64,000 bases of DNA, from the NCBI GenBank assembly GCA_963702195.1, contig OY969725.1, positions 868,001 through 932,000 on the forward strand. Reading direction: 5' to 3'. Origin of the DNA: AC-56 sp963702195 (lineage in GTDB: Bacteria > Actinomycetota > Thermoleophilia > Solirubrobacterales > 70-9). The notes beneath the pieces are model-generated. The model saw nothing but the letters and a program-made list of their open reading frames with translations, was not told the origin of the DNA and ran no database searches. The number at the start of each line of letters is the position of its first letter. Within the stretch, counting starts at the first letter, position 1. Below, in pieces: positions 41,113 to 49,503 of this stretch. Position numbers and translations under genes: made by a program.

Positions 41113-42123
41113 TCAGCGAAGCAGCCTGAGGACCGCCGCCTCGATCCGCTCGCGGTCCGCGAACTCGCCCGGCTCGGTCCCGTTCACCTCGCGGTCGAGA
41201 GCGTGGCCGACGGTGTCGCCGGAGTCGAACCGATCGATCACGCGGGGATCGATGTAGGCGCTGCGGCAGACCGCCGGCGTGTTCGCGAGGTATCCCGCGA
41301 CCTGCCTGACCGCCTCGTTGACGGCGCGCCGCCGGGCGGCCCTGCTGAGCTCCCGTGGGTCGTTCCGGGCAAGCGCGACTGCCGCGAGGACAGTGGCGTT
41401 CCAGGTCCTGAAGTCCTTGGCGCTGAAGCCCGCGTCGGCGAGTTCCTTCAGGTGCTCGTTGATGTCGTCCGAGCGCACGTCTCGCCAGCCCCGGCCGTGG
41501 CGGTACGCGAAGAGCTCCGCGCCGCGGCCCCGGCGGGCCTTGAGCGCCTTCAGCGTTGGCAGCACCGCCCGGTCCGCCACGGTCTGGACGTGGCGCACGG
41601 ACCCTTTGGCGCGGTAGTCGAACACGGCGGAGCCGCGCTCGAAGCGAAGCTGCCGCTTCTTCAGCGTCGCCAGGCCGTAGGTCTCGTTCTCGGCTGCGTA
41701 GCGCTCCGACCCGATCCGGAAGAACCCCAGGTCGAGGAGCCGGATCGCGCAGCCGAGCACCCGCTCGCGCACGAGGCTCCGGCGCGCGAGGTCGCCGGCG
41801 ATGCGCTCGCGGATCCCGGGCAGCGCCTCGGCGAAGTCCTCCATCTCCCTGAACTTCTCCCGATCCCGGTGCTCGCGCCAGGCGTCGTGGTAGAGGTACT
41901 GCTTGCGGCCGGCGTCGTCGAATCCAGTCGCCTGGATATGGCCGCGCTCCTCGGCGCAGATCCACACGTCGGTCCACGCGGGAGGAATGGCCAGCGAGCG
42001 GATCCGTTCCTTCGCCTCGGCAGCTTCGATTGCGTTGCCGTCCTCGTCCACGTAGCTGAAGCCGCGGCCCCGGCGAATCCTGCGAATCCCGGGCGCTGAG
42101 CAGTCGACCCTCCGTAGTCGCAT
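41113..42123 (-). CDS. DNA topoisomerase IB
   Basis: A 336-residue type IB (poxvirus-like) topoisomerase that relaxes supercoils through a 3'-phosphotyrosine intermediate. The N-terminal part has GFSYVDEDGN and IPPAWTDVWI, the catalytic domain has FRIGSERYAAENETYGLATL and KGSVRH near residue 175, FRTWNATVLAA near 245 and the active-site Tyr in CRSAYIDPRVI near 300. Bacterial members of this family are typically of this length. ATG 42123 is the only reasonable start. Confidence 0.93.
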   Translation of the reverse strand: MRLRRVDCSAPGIRRIRRGRGFSYVDEDGNAIEAAEAKERIRSLAIPPAWTDVWICAEERGHIQATGFDDAGRKQYLYHDAWREHRDREKFREMEDFAEALPGIRERIAGDLARRSLVRERVLGCAIRLLDLGFFRIGSERYAAENETYGLATLKKRQLRFERGSAVFDYRAKGSVRHVQTVADRAVLPTLKALKARRGRGAELFAYRHGRGWRDVRSDDINEHLKELADAGFSAKDFRTWNATVLAAVALARNDPRELSRAARRRAVNEAVRQVAGYLANTPAVCRSAYIDPRVIDRFDSGDTVGHALDREVNGTEPGEFADRERIEAAVLRLLR

Positions 42124-42190
42124 GGTGCGTACGCATTACCCGCGGGACGCAGGCCCGAATCAAACCGCCGAACGCGAGACACCGTGCCCC

Positions 42191-42559
42191 TCAGGGGCCG
42201 GATCGGCGCGGGCCCTCGAACTCCTCCGCCTCGCGGGGCTGGGTCGGCAGGCTGTCGCCAGACCAGGACTTCATCCCGCCCTTGAGGACGGCAGCACGAA
42301 ACCCGCGCTCGCGAAGGTCCGCGGCCACCTGACTGCTGCGTCTGCCGTTCGCGCAGACGACCACCACGGGCTGGTCCTGGGACAGCGACTGGAGCGCAGC
42401 CTCGATGTCGTCGTCCTCGACCCTCACGGCTCCCGCGATGTGGGCCTCGGCCCACTCGTCCAGCTCGCGGAGGTCCAGCGCCTGCCCGCCTTCGCTCGCA
42501 ATCAGCTCACGGGCACGCTTGGCGTCGAGCTCCTCGTCCCTGAGCTCCTCTCCTTCCAT
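42191..42559 (-). CDS. Rhodanese-like sulfurtransferase
   Basis: A 122-residue single-domain rhodanese. LDLRELDEWAEAHIAGAVRV near residue 38 is the entry motif, and VCANGRRSSQ near 75 is the catalytic loop with Cys as persulfide carrier. The short size fits GlpE/PspE-like proteins that move sulfane sulfur. ATG 42559 is chosen because the domain begins shortly after; an upstream in-frame extension has no family similarity. It is divergent from the DUF2127 gene. Confidence 0.85.
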   Translation of the reverse strand: MEGEELRDEELDAKRARELIASEGGQALDLRELDEWAEAHIAGAVRVEDDDIEAALQSLSQDQPVVVVCANGRRSSQVAADLRERGFRAAVLKGGMKSWSGDSLPTQPREAEEFEGPRRSGP

Positions 42560-42622
42560 CGCGGCTCGGGTACCCGGCGCCGCCGGGGAAAAACTGACGG
42601 CCTGCGAGGGTAGGGTCAGCCG

Positions 42623-43504
42623 GTGGCGCGAGAGGCCCACCAGGCTCCCCCGGGAACTGCCAAGCCGAGCCGCTTCAGGCCCACCCTCCATTACGAGCTT
42701 CTCGTCTGCGGCCTACGTGGTCACGCGCTGCTCGGCACCGAGGTCGCCGAGGTCGGGGAGGCCGACAGTCTGGTCGTCCGGGAGGAGGGCGGCGGCCTGC
42801 GTTGGCATCGCTGTGTCCGCTGCGACAGCTGGCTGCCGCTCGAGCCTCCATCGGATCCGGCGCGACGCCGCATGCCCCCGCACGAGGACATCGCGCTGCC
42901 GCCCCGCGGCAAGGCGCTGCGGGACAAGATCGTGCTCCGGGTGATCGCCGTCGACCGCGCCTTCCACTTCCTGGTCCTCGCGGTGTTGGCCGTGGCCGTG
43001 TTCCTCATCGCGTCCCACGAGCAGCAGCTGCGCCAGGACTTCTACCGGGTGCTTACGGACATCCAGGGCGGCGTGGGCGGAGGCCCGCTTCAGACCGATC
43101 ATCACGGCCTCGTCGGCCGTCTCGACGAGCTGTTTTCGCTGAAGAGGGGGACCCTCGAGCTCGTCGGAGCCGGGCTGGCTGGCCTCGCGGTCATCGAGGG
43201 CGTCGAGGCGGTGGGACTCTGGTATCAGCGCCGCTGGGCCGAGTACCTCACGTTCGTGGTCACGACCGTCCTGATCCCGCTGGAGATCTACGAGCTGACC
43301 GCCACGCTCTCGTGGTTCAAGGTGGTGGCACTGATCGTCAACCTGGCGATCGTGATCTATCTGTTGGTGGCCAAGAGGCTGTTCGGCATCCGCGGCGGGT
43401 ACGCCGCAGAGGTGACGGAGCGGCGCCGTTCGACCGGCTGGGATGCCCTGGAGCGCAGCGCGCCCGGGGGCGCGCCGTCAGGTCCGCTCGAGGGCGTGAG
43501 CTAG
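42623..43504 (+). CDS. DUF2127 membrane protein with cytosolic N-terminal domain
   Basis: A 293-residue protein. A soluble N-terminal part (about 1 to 100) contains HYELLVCGLRGH and the CVRC pair, and the C-terminal 180 residues form a four-helix DUF2127-type membrane domain starting LRVIAVDRAFHFLVL. TAGGGT (42611-42616) lies six bases before GTG 42623, with no ribosome binding site. Its 3' end overlaps the convergent metallo-hydrolase-like gene by 27 bases. Function is unknown. Confidence 0.75.
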   Translation: MAREAHQAPPGTAKPSRFRPTLHYELLVCGLRGHALLGTEVAEVGEADSLVVREEGGGLRWHRCVRCDSWLPLEPPSDPARRRMPPHEDIALPPRGKALRDKIVLRVIAVDRAFHFLVLAVLAVAVFLIASHEQQLRQDFYRVLTDIQGGVGGGPLQTDHHGLVGRLDELFSLKRGTLELVGAGLAGLAVIEGVEAVGLWYQRRWAEYLTFVVTTVLIPLEIYELTATLSWFKVVALIVNLAIVIYLLVAKRLFGIRGGYAAEVTERRRSTGWDALERSAPGGAPSGPLEGVS

Positions 43505-44095
43505 GGCGGCGCGGCCGTTCCCGATCACCGGCTCGCCGTGCGAGACCAGGACGCTCTCGATCGGGAGCTCGAGCAGCGGCCGCAGGCGTGCGGCGAGGTC
43601 GGCCAGGGCGATTCCGCTGGAGAGGTAGCGGAGCCACGATTCGGGGCAGACCCGCAGCCCGCCGCCGGTGGCTCCCATGATCCGATCGCCGGGGATGAGG
43701 GCACCGGCGGCCGGAATCCAGACCATCGTCTCGCCCGCGCCGTGGATGGGGAGGGACTCGATACCCGCCGGGAGCTGGGCCTTCGCGCGCGAGGTGCTCG
43801 CCGAGTAGCGGCGCGCGAGCTCGTCGCGGCTTCGCCGGTGGAACTTGATCGTCGTGAGGATCGCGGCCGGTAGCCCGCGACCCCGGACGTGGGCGTCGAG
43901 CTCGCCGAGGAAGCCGTCGTCTCCAGCCGGGAGCAGCGGGTCGATCAGCACGGTGGCGTCCTCGCCGTCGTAGAGCACCGATCCCACCTCCTCCGGCCAG
44001 TCGGCGGGGCTCTCGGGCTTCGCGCCCGGGACGAACTCGGGGTGGAGGGCGGTCCAGCGCCACAGCCCGGAAGCCAGCTCGCGAAGCCCGCTCAC
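43478..44095 (-). CDS. Metallo-beta-lactamase-fold protein with degenerate metal motif
   Basis: A 205-residue MBL-fold protein: VLIDPLLPAGDDGFL near residue 48, ALIPGDRIMG near 132 and VLVSHGEPVIGNG near 180 mark the fold. At the place of the HxHxDH motif it has TTIKFHRRSRDELARRY, so only the first His is recognisable. Related actinobacterial proteins share this loop, so this is probably a subfamily property rather than recent decay. Enzymatic activity is doubtful. Confidence 0.7.
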   Translation of the reverse strand: MSGLRELASGLWRWTALHPEFVPGAKPESPADWPEEVGSVLYDGEDATVLIDPLLPAGDDGFLGELDAHVRGRGLPAAILTTIKFHRRSRDELARRYSASTSRAKAQLPAGIESLPIHGAGETMVWIPAAGALIPGDRIMGATGGGLRVCPESWLRYLSSGIALADLAARLRPLLELPIESVLVSHGEPVIGNGRAALAHALERT

Positions 44096-44145
44096 CGGCG
44101 AAGCGTATGCGGCCGCCGCTCAGCCTTTCGGAGACATGGAACGAT

Positions 44146-44165
44146 GTGACATCAAATGATGTAAC
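44146..44165. promoter_or_regulatory. Operator directly before an acyl-CoA dehydrogenase gene
   Basis: GTGACATCA and TGATGTAAC form a nine-base inverted repeat with one mismatched pair around an AA centre. The dyad ends at the base before the GTG start. TetR/FadR-type repressors of fatty-acid oxidation use sites of this size and position; the regulator is not encoded nearby. Confidence 0.55.
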
Positions 44166-45452
44166 GTGCCTGGCATGGAAGCTACTGCACGAGAGGCAGC
44201 ACAGGCAGCGATGGAAAACGGAGCCGGCGAGCAGCAGGAGGTTCAGTTCAACCTCGAGCTGAGCCAGGACCAGAAGGACATCCGAGAGTGGGTCCACGGC
44301 TTCGCGGAGGGGGTTGTGCGCCCGGCCGCCCACGAGTGGGACGAGCGCGAGGAGACGCCCTGGCCCGTCATCCAGGAGGCCGCGAATATCGGCCTCTACG
44401 GCTTCGAGGGTCTGGCCCAGTTCTGGATGGACCCCACCGGCCTGACGATGCCGATCGTCAACGAGGAGCTCTTCTGGGGCGACGCCGGAATCGGCATGGC
44501 GATCATGGGCACGACCCTCGCGGTCGCCGCGATCTACGCCTCCGGGACGCCTGACCAGCTCGCCGAGTGGGTCCCGCAGTGCTACGGCACCCCCGACGAT
44601 CCCAAGGTCGGCGCCTTCTGCTCGTCCGAGCCCGACGCGGGCTCCGACGTGTCGGCGATCCGCACCACGGCCCGCTACGACGAGGCCAGCGACGAGTGGG
44701 TCCTGAACGGCCAGAAGGCCTGGGCCACCAACGGCGGCATCGCGGCGGTCCACGTGATCATCGCGAGCGTCGACCGCGAGCTGGGCTCCCGCGGGCACGC
44801 GGGCTTCGTCGTCCCTCCGGACACCAAGGGGCTCGAGCAGGGCTCCAAGGTGAAGAAGCACGGCCTTCGCGCCTCGCACACCGCCGACGTGCACCTGGAC
44901 GACTGCCGCATTCCCGGGTCCTGCCTGCTCGGCGGCAAGGAGAAGCTCGACGAGCGCCTCGCGCGCGCACGCGAGGGCACGAGCTCGCGCGGCCAGGCGG
45001 CGATGAAGACCTTCGAGGTCTCGCGGCCCACGGTCGGCTCGCAGGCGGTGGGGATCGCCCGCGCCGCCTACGAGTTCGCGCTCGACTACGCCAAAGAGCG
45101 CGAGCAGTTCGGGCGCCCCATCGTCGAGAACCAGGCCATCGGGTTCGCGCTCGCCGACATGAAGATGGAGATCGACGCCGCGCGCCTCCTCGTGTGGCGG
45201 GCGGCATGGATGGGCCGGACGGGTAAGGACTTCGACAGCGCCGAGGGCTCGATGTCCAAGCTCAAGGCCGGCGAGGTCGCCGTGTGGGCGACCGAGCGGG
45301 CGATCCAGATCCTCGGCGGCAACGGCTATACCCGCGAGTTTCCCGTGGAGCGGATGCACCGCGACGCGAAGATCTACACGATCTTCGAGGGCACCTCGGA
45401 GATCCAGCGACTGGTGATCTCCCGCGCCATCTCTGGCGCTCGCGTCAGGTGA
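44166..45452 (+). CDS. Acyl-CoA dehydrogenase
   Basis: A 428-residue FAD enzyme for the first step of beta-oxidation. FCSSEPDAGSDVSAIRTTA near residue 157 is the FAD/substrate motif, FALDYAKEREQFGRPIVENQ near 303 the helical signature, and IFEGTSEIQRL near 407 contains the catalytic Glu. The N-terminal 30 residues are a low-complexity extension. GTG 44166 follows the operator immediately; ATG 44175 is possible. An SCP2-domain gene follows 13 bases later and likely supplies or carries the lipid substrate. Confidence 0.9.
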   Translation: MPGMEATAREAAQAAMENGAGEQQEVQFNLELSQDQKDIREWVHGFAEGVVRPAAHEWDEREETPWPVIQEAANIGLYGFEGLAQFWMDPTGLTMPIVNEELFWGDAGIGMAIMGTTLAVAAIYASGTPDQLAEWVPQCYGTPDDPKVGAFCSSEPDAGSDVSAIRTTARYDEASDEWVLNGQKAWATNGGIAAVHVIIASVDRELGSRGHAGFVVPPDTKGLEQGSKVKKHGLRASHTADVHLDDCRIPGSCLLGGKEKLDERLARAREGTSSRGQAAMKTFEVSRPTVGSQAVGIARAAYEFALDYAKEREQFGRPIVENQAIGFALADMKMEIDAARLLVWRAAWMGRTGKDFDSAEGSMSKLKAGEVAVWATERAIQILGGNGYTREFPVERMHRDAKIYTIFEGTSEIQRLVISRAISGARVR

Positions 45453-45465
45453 GGAGGAAGACCGA

Positions 45466-45918
45466 ATGAGCGACAACGGGGCGGAGGGGATCGACACCTC
45501 CGCGGTCGATCCGCAGGAGTTCGCGCGAACGATCGGCAAGACGCCCGACGACCAGCTCCGCGAGGCGATGCACGGCCCGATGCGCGATCAGATCATCGGC
45601 GAGATCTTCAAGCGCATGGAGGAGCACTACCGCGGCGGTGACCAGTCCGCGGTGATCCACTGGAGGATCACCGGACGCGCCGACGGCGACGAGGATCACT
45701 GGGAGGCGGTGGTCGCCGACGGCACCTGCGCCACTCGTCCCGAGCCCCAAGCCGAGCCACGTGTGACGCTGAAGCTCGACGGAGTCAACTTCCTGAAGCT
45801 CGTCTCCGGCAACGCCAGCGGCCCGATGATGTTCATGGCCGGCAAGCTCAAGATCGAGGGCGACCTGATGTTCTCCGCCCAGATCCAGTCGATGTTCACG
45901 ATCCCGGACGGGTCCTAG
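45466..45918 (+). CDS. SCP2 sterol-carrier domain protein
   Basis: A 150-residue protein with one SCP2 lipid-binding domain: VIHWRITGRADGDEDHWEAV near residue 65, then TLKLDGVNFLKLVSGN and FMAGKLKIEGDL near 125, the sterol-transfer signature. AGGAGGAAG precedes ATG 45466. It is in operon with the acyl-CoA dehydrogenase gene. An IS481-type element is inserted exactly at its stop codon; the duplicated target includes the TAG, so the protein is intact. Confidence 0.85.
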   Translation: MSDNGAEGIDTSAVDPQEFARTIGKTPDDQLREAMHGPMRDQIIGEIFKRMEEHYRGGDQSAVIHWRITGRADGDEDHWEAVVADGTCATRPEPQAEPRVTLKLDGVNFLKLVSGNASGPMMFMAGKLKIEGDLMFSAQIQSMFTIPDGS

Positions 45919-45919
45919 G

Positions 45920-45943
45920 TGTAGTTCCTCACCACGTTGTTCA
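45920..45943. repeat. Left terminal inverted repeat of the IS481-like element
   Basis: Begins TGTAG, with CTCA and ACGTTGTTC shared with the right end; about 19 of 24 positions agree. Confidence 0.65.
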
Positions 45944-46002
45944 TCCGGGCCTCCTTGGAGGCTGGGGGTGTCTAAGCCACCCAGACCCAAGGAGGACACC
46001 GA

Positions 46003-46784
46003 ATGAAGCTCCACGCTAACGCCCGCACCTGCCCGAATTCCCGTCGGCTGATCGTCAAGCGCATCGAAGAGCAAGGCTGGTCGCTGGCGGCGGCGGCCGA
46101 GGCCGCCGGCGTCAGCGAGCGAACGGCCGCCAAGTGGCTCGGGCGCTGGCGCGCCCAGGGAGAGGCCGGCCTGGCGGATCAAAGCTCTGCTCCACGCCGG
46201 CGCCCGACCGCTATGAGCGAAAGCGAGCCGGCGAGCTCGTCCACGTCGACGTCAAGAAGCTGGCGCGGTTCGCAAGGCCCGGTCATCGGGTGACCGGGCG
46301 AAGCGCTCAGTGGGGCCAACGGCGCGCCTATGAGCAAGGCTGGGAGTTCGTTCACGTCTGCGTCGACGACGCCACCCGCCTGGCCTTCGTCGAGGTGCTC
46401 GAAGACGAGAAGGGCAAGACCGCAGCTGGCTTTCTGCGGCGAGCCGTCGAGTGGTTCAAATCGATGGGGATCGAGGTCGAGCGGGTGATGAGCGACAACG
46501 GCGCCTGTTATCGCTCGACGCTTCACGCCGTCGCCTGCCGCGAGCTCGGCCTGCGCCACCTGCGCACCCGGCCCTACCGCCCTCGCACCAACGGCAAGGC
46601 CGAGCGCTTCATCCAGACACTCACTCGCCGTTGGGCTCACGGAGCCATCTACGGCACCTCGGCCGAGCGCGCGGCGGCCCTATCCGCCTGGCTCACCCAC
46701 TACAACTTCACCCGACGTCATGGCTCCCTCGGTCACAAGGCGCCCGCAGCTCGGCTTGCCGAGCTGGAACAACGTCATGAGTAG
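46003..46784 (+). pseudogene. IS481-type transposase, internally deleted and frameshifted
   Basis: The first frame (46003 onward) encodes the N-terminal HTH: MKLHANARTCPNSRRLIV, then GEAGLADQSSAP. Near 46200 it passes into another frame that continues DRYERKRAGELVHVDVKKLA to the end at 46784. About 60 residues, the second HTH of the family, are missing at this junction. The catalytic triad survives in the second frame: VHVDVK (Asp), MSDNGACY (Asp) and NGKAERFIQ (Glu). AAGGAGG precedes the ATG. A single active polypeptide cannot be made without frameshifting. Confidence 0.8.
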
Positions 46785-46789
46785 CTACA
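46766..46789. repeat. Right terminal inverted repeat of the IS481-like element
   Basis: Read on the minus strand it begins TGTAG and shares CTCA and ACGTTGTTC with the left end. It overlaps the last codons of the transposase. Confidence 0.65.
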
Positions 46790-46825
46790 GCTAGGCCTCG
46801 TCGAAGCGTCGCTTATGCTGCGCTC

Positions 46826-47680
46826 GTGCCCGATGGATCGCGCGGTGCGGCGGTCGTCACCGGTAGCTCGACCGGGATCGGCAGAGCGTGCGCTCTTCAT
46901 CTCGACCGGCTCGGGTTCGAGGTCTTCGCGGGGGTGCGGAGACCGGAGGACGGCGCCGCGCTGCGGGCGGAGTCATCCGAGCGCCTCGAGCCGCTGATCC
47001 TGGACGTCACCGACTCCGAGCAGATCGCCGCGGCCGCCGAGCGCGTGTCGGAGAAGAGCCCGGCGGGCCTCGCCGGGTTGGTCAACAACGCCGGGGTCGG
47101 CGTTGGTGGGCCGCTGGAGCTGATCCCGATCGACGACTTCCGCCGGCAGGTCGAGGTCAACCTGATCGGGCAGGTCGCGGTCACGCAGGCGTTCTTGCCG
47201 GCTTTGCGGAAGGCGCGGGGCCGGGTGGTTTTCCTCAGCTCGATCGGCGGCCTCAATGCGAACCCGTACATGTCGCCCTACCACGCCTCGAAGTTCGGCA
47301 TCGAAGCGGTTGGGGACGCGCTGCGACAGGAGCTGCGGCAGTTCGGCGTGGAGGTCTCGCTCGTCGAGCCTGGCTCGGTTGCGACGCCCATCTGGGACAA
47401 GGGCAGGGACAGTGCCGACGCGATCAGGGGTCGGCTCACCCCGGAAGACGAGCGGCTCTACGGCGACAAGGTGGCCCGGATGAGCAAGGTGCTCGAGAAG
47501 ATCGGCGCCCGCGGGGTGCCGCCGGAGAAGGTCGCGGAGGCAATCGGCCACGCGCTGACCGCAAACCGGCCCAAGACCAGATATCTGGTCGGCGCCGACG
47601 CCCGCATGACGCTGCTGATGCGGAGGCTCGTGCCCGACCGCATTCGGGACCGCATCGTGGCCCGAGCGGCCGGGCTCTGA
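46826..47680 (+). CDS. Short-chain dehydrogenase/reductase
   Basis: A 284-residue SDR. VTGSSTGIGRA near residue 11 binds NAD(P), NNAGVGVGG near 89 follows, and the catalytic residues are Ser in FLSSIGG and Tyr-Lys in YHASK near 153. It resembles the retinol/steroid-type SDRs with a long C-terminal helical part. GTG 46826 follows TATGCT (46814-46819) by six bases with no ribosome binding site. The promoter lies just outside the IS481-like element. Confidence 0.88.
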   Translation: MPDGSRGAAVVTGSSTGIGRACALHLDRLGFEVFAGVRRPEDGAALRAESSERLEPLILDVTDSEQIAAAAERVSEKSPAGLAGLVNNAGVGVGGPLELIPIDDFRRQVEVNLIGQVAVTQAFLPALRKARGRVVFLSSIGGLNANPYMSPYHASKFGIEAVGDALRQELRQFGVEVSLVEPGSVATPIWDKGRDSADAIRGRLTPEDERLYGDKVARMSKVLEKIGARGVPPEKVAEAIGHALTANRPKTRYLVGADARMTLLMRRLVPDRIRDRIVARAAGL

Positions 47681-47826
47681 CGACGCCACGGCTCCGACGG
47701 ATCAACTCGTACAAAGGTCCAGATGGGGGATCCGGTCCTTGAGGTATGCCGCCGCGGGTCGATGGAGGGGGTGCACATCCAAAGGCTGCGGGGTCAAGCG
47801 TGACCTCGCGGGGCACCTCCCATGCG

Positions 47827-47857
47827 GAAGCGGGACGCCGGGCGAGCGTCCCGCTTC
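47827..47857 (+). terminator. Rho-independent terminator
   Basis: A perfect 12-pair stem (GAAGCGGGACGC with GCGTCCCGCTTC), a seven-base loop and a trailing TCTTTGTT. It lies about 150 bases after the SDR stop and just before the convergent hydrolase-like gene. Nothing else is recognised in the rest of the 184-base gap. Confidence 0.75.
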
Positions 47858-47864
47858 TCTTTGT

Positions 47865-48674
47865 TCAGACCCGAGCGGATGCGATGAGCTCGCGTATCCG
47901 CGCTGCGACGAGATCCGGCCGTGAGATCGGCCCCTCCTCGTCGGCGATCTCCTCCACCTGAGCCTCGGGCGTGACGCGAGCCATGAGCTTCCGCCGTTCT
48001 GCCAGTGGCGGCAGCCACGTTCCCGCCACGCCATCCGACGAGAAGACCCGCAGGCGGTCGCCGAGTGCCGCCGCGGCCGCCTGCGGGTTGTCCGCTGCCC
48101 AGGCCCGGACCCGGGCCACCGCCGCGTCCTGCGGGCAGTACGAGATCTGGGAGCTGATCCGCTCCCGAACCTCGTCCTCGGTCATCTGGGCGTTCGTGGA
48201 GCTGAACACCGTGTGGAGTGCGCCCCGGTAGTCGCGCTCGAGCATCTCGAGGAACGCGGTGACGACGCCCTCGGAGCCGAGCATCGCCTCGCTTCCCTCG
48301 AAGTCGCTCAGCGAGAACGGCCCCGCGCCGAACGCCAGCACGGTGCCGATCAGGTCTCCTCTCCGCGCGGCGACGTGAGTGGCCGCGTTGCAGCCGTTGG
48401 CGACTCCGATCACGATCGCCGCCGCGCCGACGTGCTCGAGCACCGCCTCGAGGTCCGCCGAGTCGGTCTGGATGTCGTACGGGCCCTCGCGGGTCGATCC
48501 ACCCGTCCCGCGCGCATCCCACGTGGCGATGCGGTGGTCGCGCGAGAGGTCCGAGAGGAAGGCCTCGTACACGCGGGGCTGTCCCGACCAGTAGGGGGCG
48601 AGCGCCACGATCGGGCCGTCGCCACGAACCCCGACCTGGAGCTCGATGCCTCCCGGTCGCTCGATCGCGGGCAT
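47865..48674 (-). CDS. Alpha/beta-hydrolase-fold protein lacking catalytic residues, copy 1
   Basis: A 269-residue alpha/beta-hydrolase-fold protein (IVALAPYWSG, RIATWDARGTGGST, then a lid region). At the nucleophile elbow, where GxSxG is expected, it reads VIGVANGCN, so Ser is Ala. At the C-terminal His position it reads EEIADEEGPISRPDLV with no His. It is therefore likely non-catalytic, perhaps a ligand sensor as in RsbQ- or strigolactone-receptor-like proteins. It starts six bases after the stop of a paralog at 48681-49493 and is the last gene of the cyclase operon. Confidence 0.75.
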   Translation of the reverse strand: MPAIERPGGIELQVGVRGDGPIVALAPYWSGQPRVYEAFLSDLSRDHRIATWDARGTGGSTREGPYDIQTDSADLEAVLEHVGAAAIVIGVANGCNAATHVAARRGDLIGTVLAFGAGPFSLSDFEGSEAMLGSEGVVTAFLEMLERDYRGALHTVFSSTNAQMTEDEVRERISSQISYCPQDAAVARVRAWAADNPQAAAAALGDRLRVFSSDGVAGTWLPPLAERRKLMARVTPEAQVEEIADEEGPISRPDLVAARIRELIASARV

Positions 48675-48680
48675 GCGGCG

Positions 48681-49493
48681 TCAGGTGGTGGCGGCGCGCG
48701 CCTTCGAGGTGATCCGGCGCACTACGTCCCCCACCAGGTCGGGGCGGCTGATCATGCCGTCGTCCACCTCCTCGACGTGCGCGTCGGGAAAGAGGCGATT
48801 CGAGATCCGTCGGGCCTCCTCGCCGGCCGGAAACCAGCCGCCGCTCAGGTTCTCGGAGTAGAGGATCCAAAGGCGGTCGCCCATCTCCCGGCCCTCGTCG
48901 GTCGTGTCGTCCTCCGCCCAGGCACGCCAGCGAGCGACGACGGTGTCCTGCGGCTGATATTCGATCTGGGCCCTCACCCGCTCCCGCATCTCGTCCTCGG
49001 ACATCTGGGGATTGGCCGCCGTCACCACCGACCGCAGGGCGGCGCGGTAGTCCGTCTCGCCCATGCTCATGAACGCGTCCACGACCGAGTCCGACGCGAC
49101 CATCGCCTCCGAGCCCTCGAGGCGGTCGCGTCCCGCCGGCGTCCCGCCGGGGATGACGAGGGCGTCGACGAGGTCCGGTCGCCGCACCGCGACCCGAGCG
49201 CCCCGGTGCACGGCGTCGGCGAGGGCGACCAGGACCGCCGGCCCGCCGGCCTCGTCGATCACGGCCTCGAGATCATCGGCGCCGGTCTCCATGTCGAAGG
49301 GGCCCGTCCGGGTGGATTGGCCCGAGCCGCGGTCGTCGAAGCGGACGATCCGGTGGTCCCGTGCGAGCTCCGCCTCGAGCGGGTCGTATGCGGACGGGTG
49401 CGAGTTGGCATAGGGAGCCAGAACGACCAACGGGCCGGATCCGCGCTGCTCCCAGTGGATCTTCACGCCCCCCGGACACTCGACGCTTGACAT
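48681..49493 (-). CDS. Alpha/beta-hydrolase-fold protein lacking catalytic residues, copy 2
   Basis: A 270-residue paralog of the preceding protein with the same core (VVLAPYANSH, RIVRFDDRGSGQST). The nucleophile elbow reads VLVALADAVH, with both glycines and the Ser replaced by Ala or others, and the His region reads EEVDDGMISRPDLV. Loss of the same two catalytic residues in both copies suggests a conserved non-enzymatic role. ATG 49493 lies ten bases after the stop of the cyclase gene, without a ribosome binding site, so translation probably depends on coupling. Confidence 0.75.
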   Translation of the reverse strand: MSSVECPGGVKIHWEQRGSGPLVVLAPYANSHPSAYDPLEAELARDHRIVRFDDRGSGQSTRTGPFDMETGADDLEAVIDEAGGPAVLVALADAVHRGARVAVRRPDLVDALVIPGGTPAGRDRLEGSEAMVASDSVVDAFMSMGETDYRAALRSVVTAANPQMSEDEMRERVRAQIEYQPQDTVVARWRAWAEDDTTDEGREMGDRLWILYSENLSGGWFPAGEEARRISNRLFPDAHVEEVDDGMISRPDLVGDVVRRITSKARAATT

Positions 49494-49503
49494 CGAGGAG
49501 ATG

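Larger units (their letters stand above)
45920..46790 (+). mobile_element. Defective IS481-family element
   Basis: An element of about 871 bases flanked by CTAGG direct repeats (45915-45919 and 46791-46795), which contain the CTAG core known as IS481 target. Imperfect terminal inverted repeats of about 24 bases begin TGTAG. The transposase is internally deleted and out of frame, and the element is shorter than the usual 1 kb, so it should not move on its own. It lies between the SCP2 gene and an SDR gene. Confidence 0.8.

Noticed and set aside
43338..45539. Open frame of 733 codons spanning three genes on the minus strand
   Set aside because: It crosses a convergent gene, the intergenic operator and the dehydrogenase, and has no recognisable domain.
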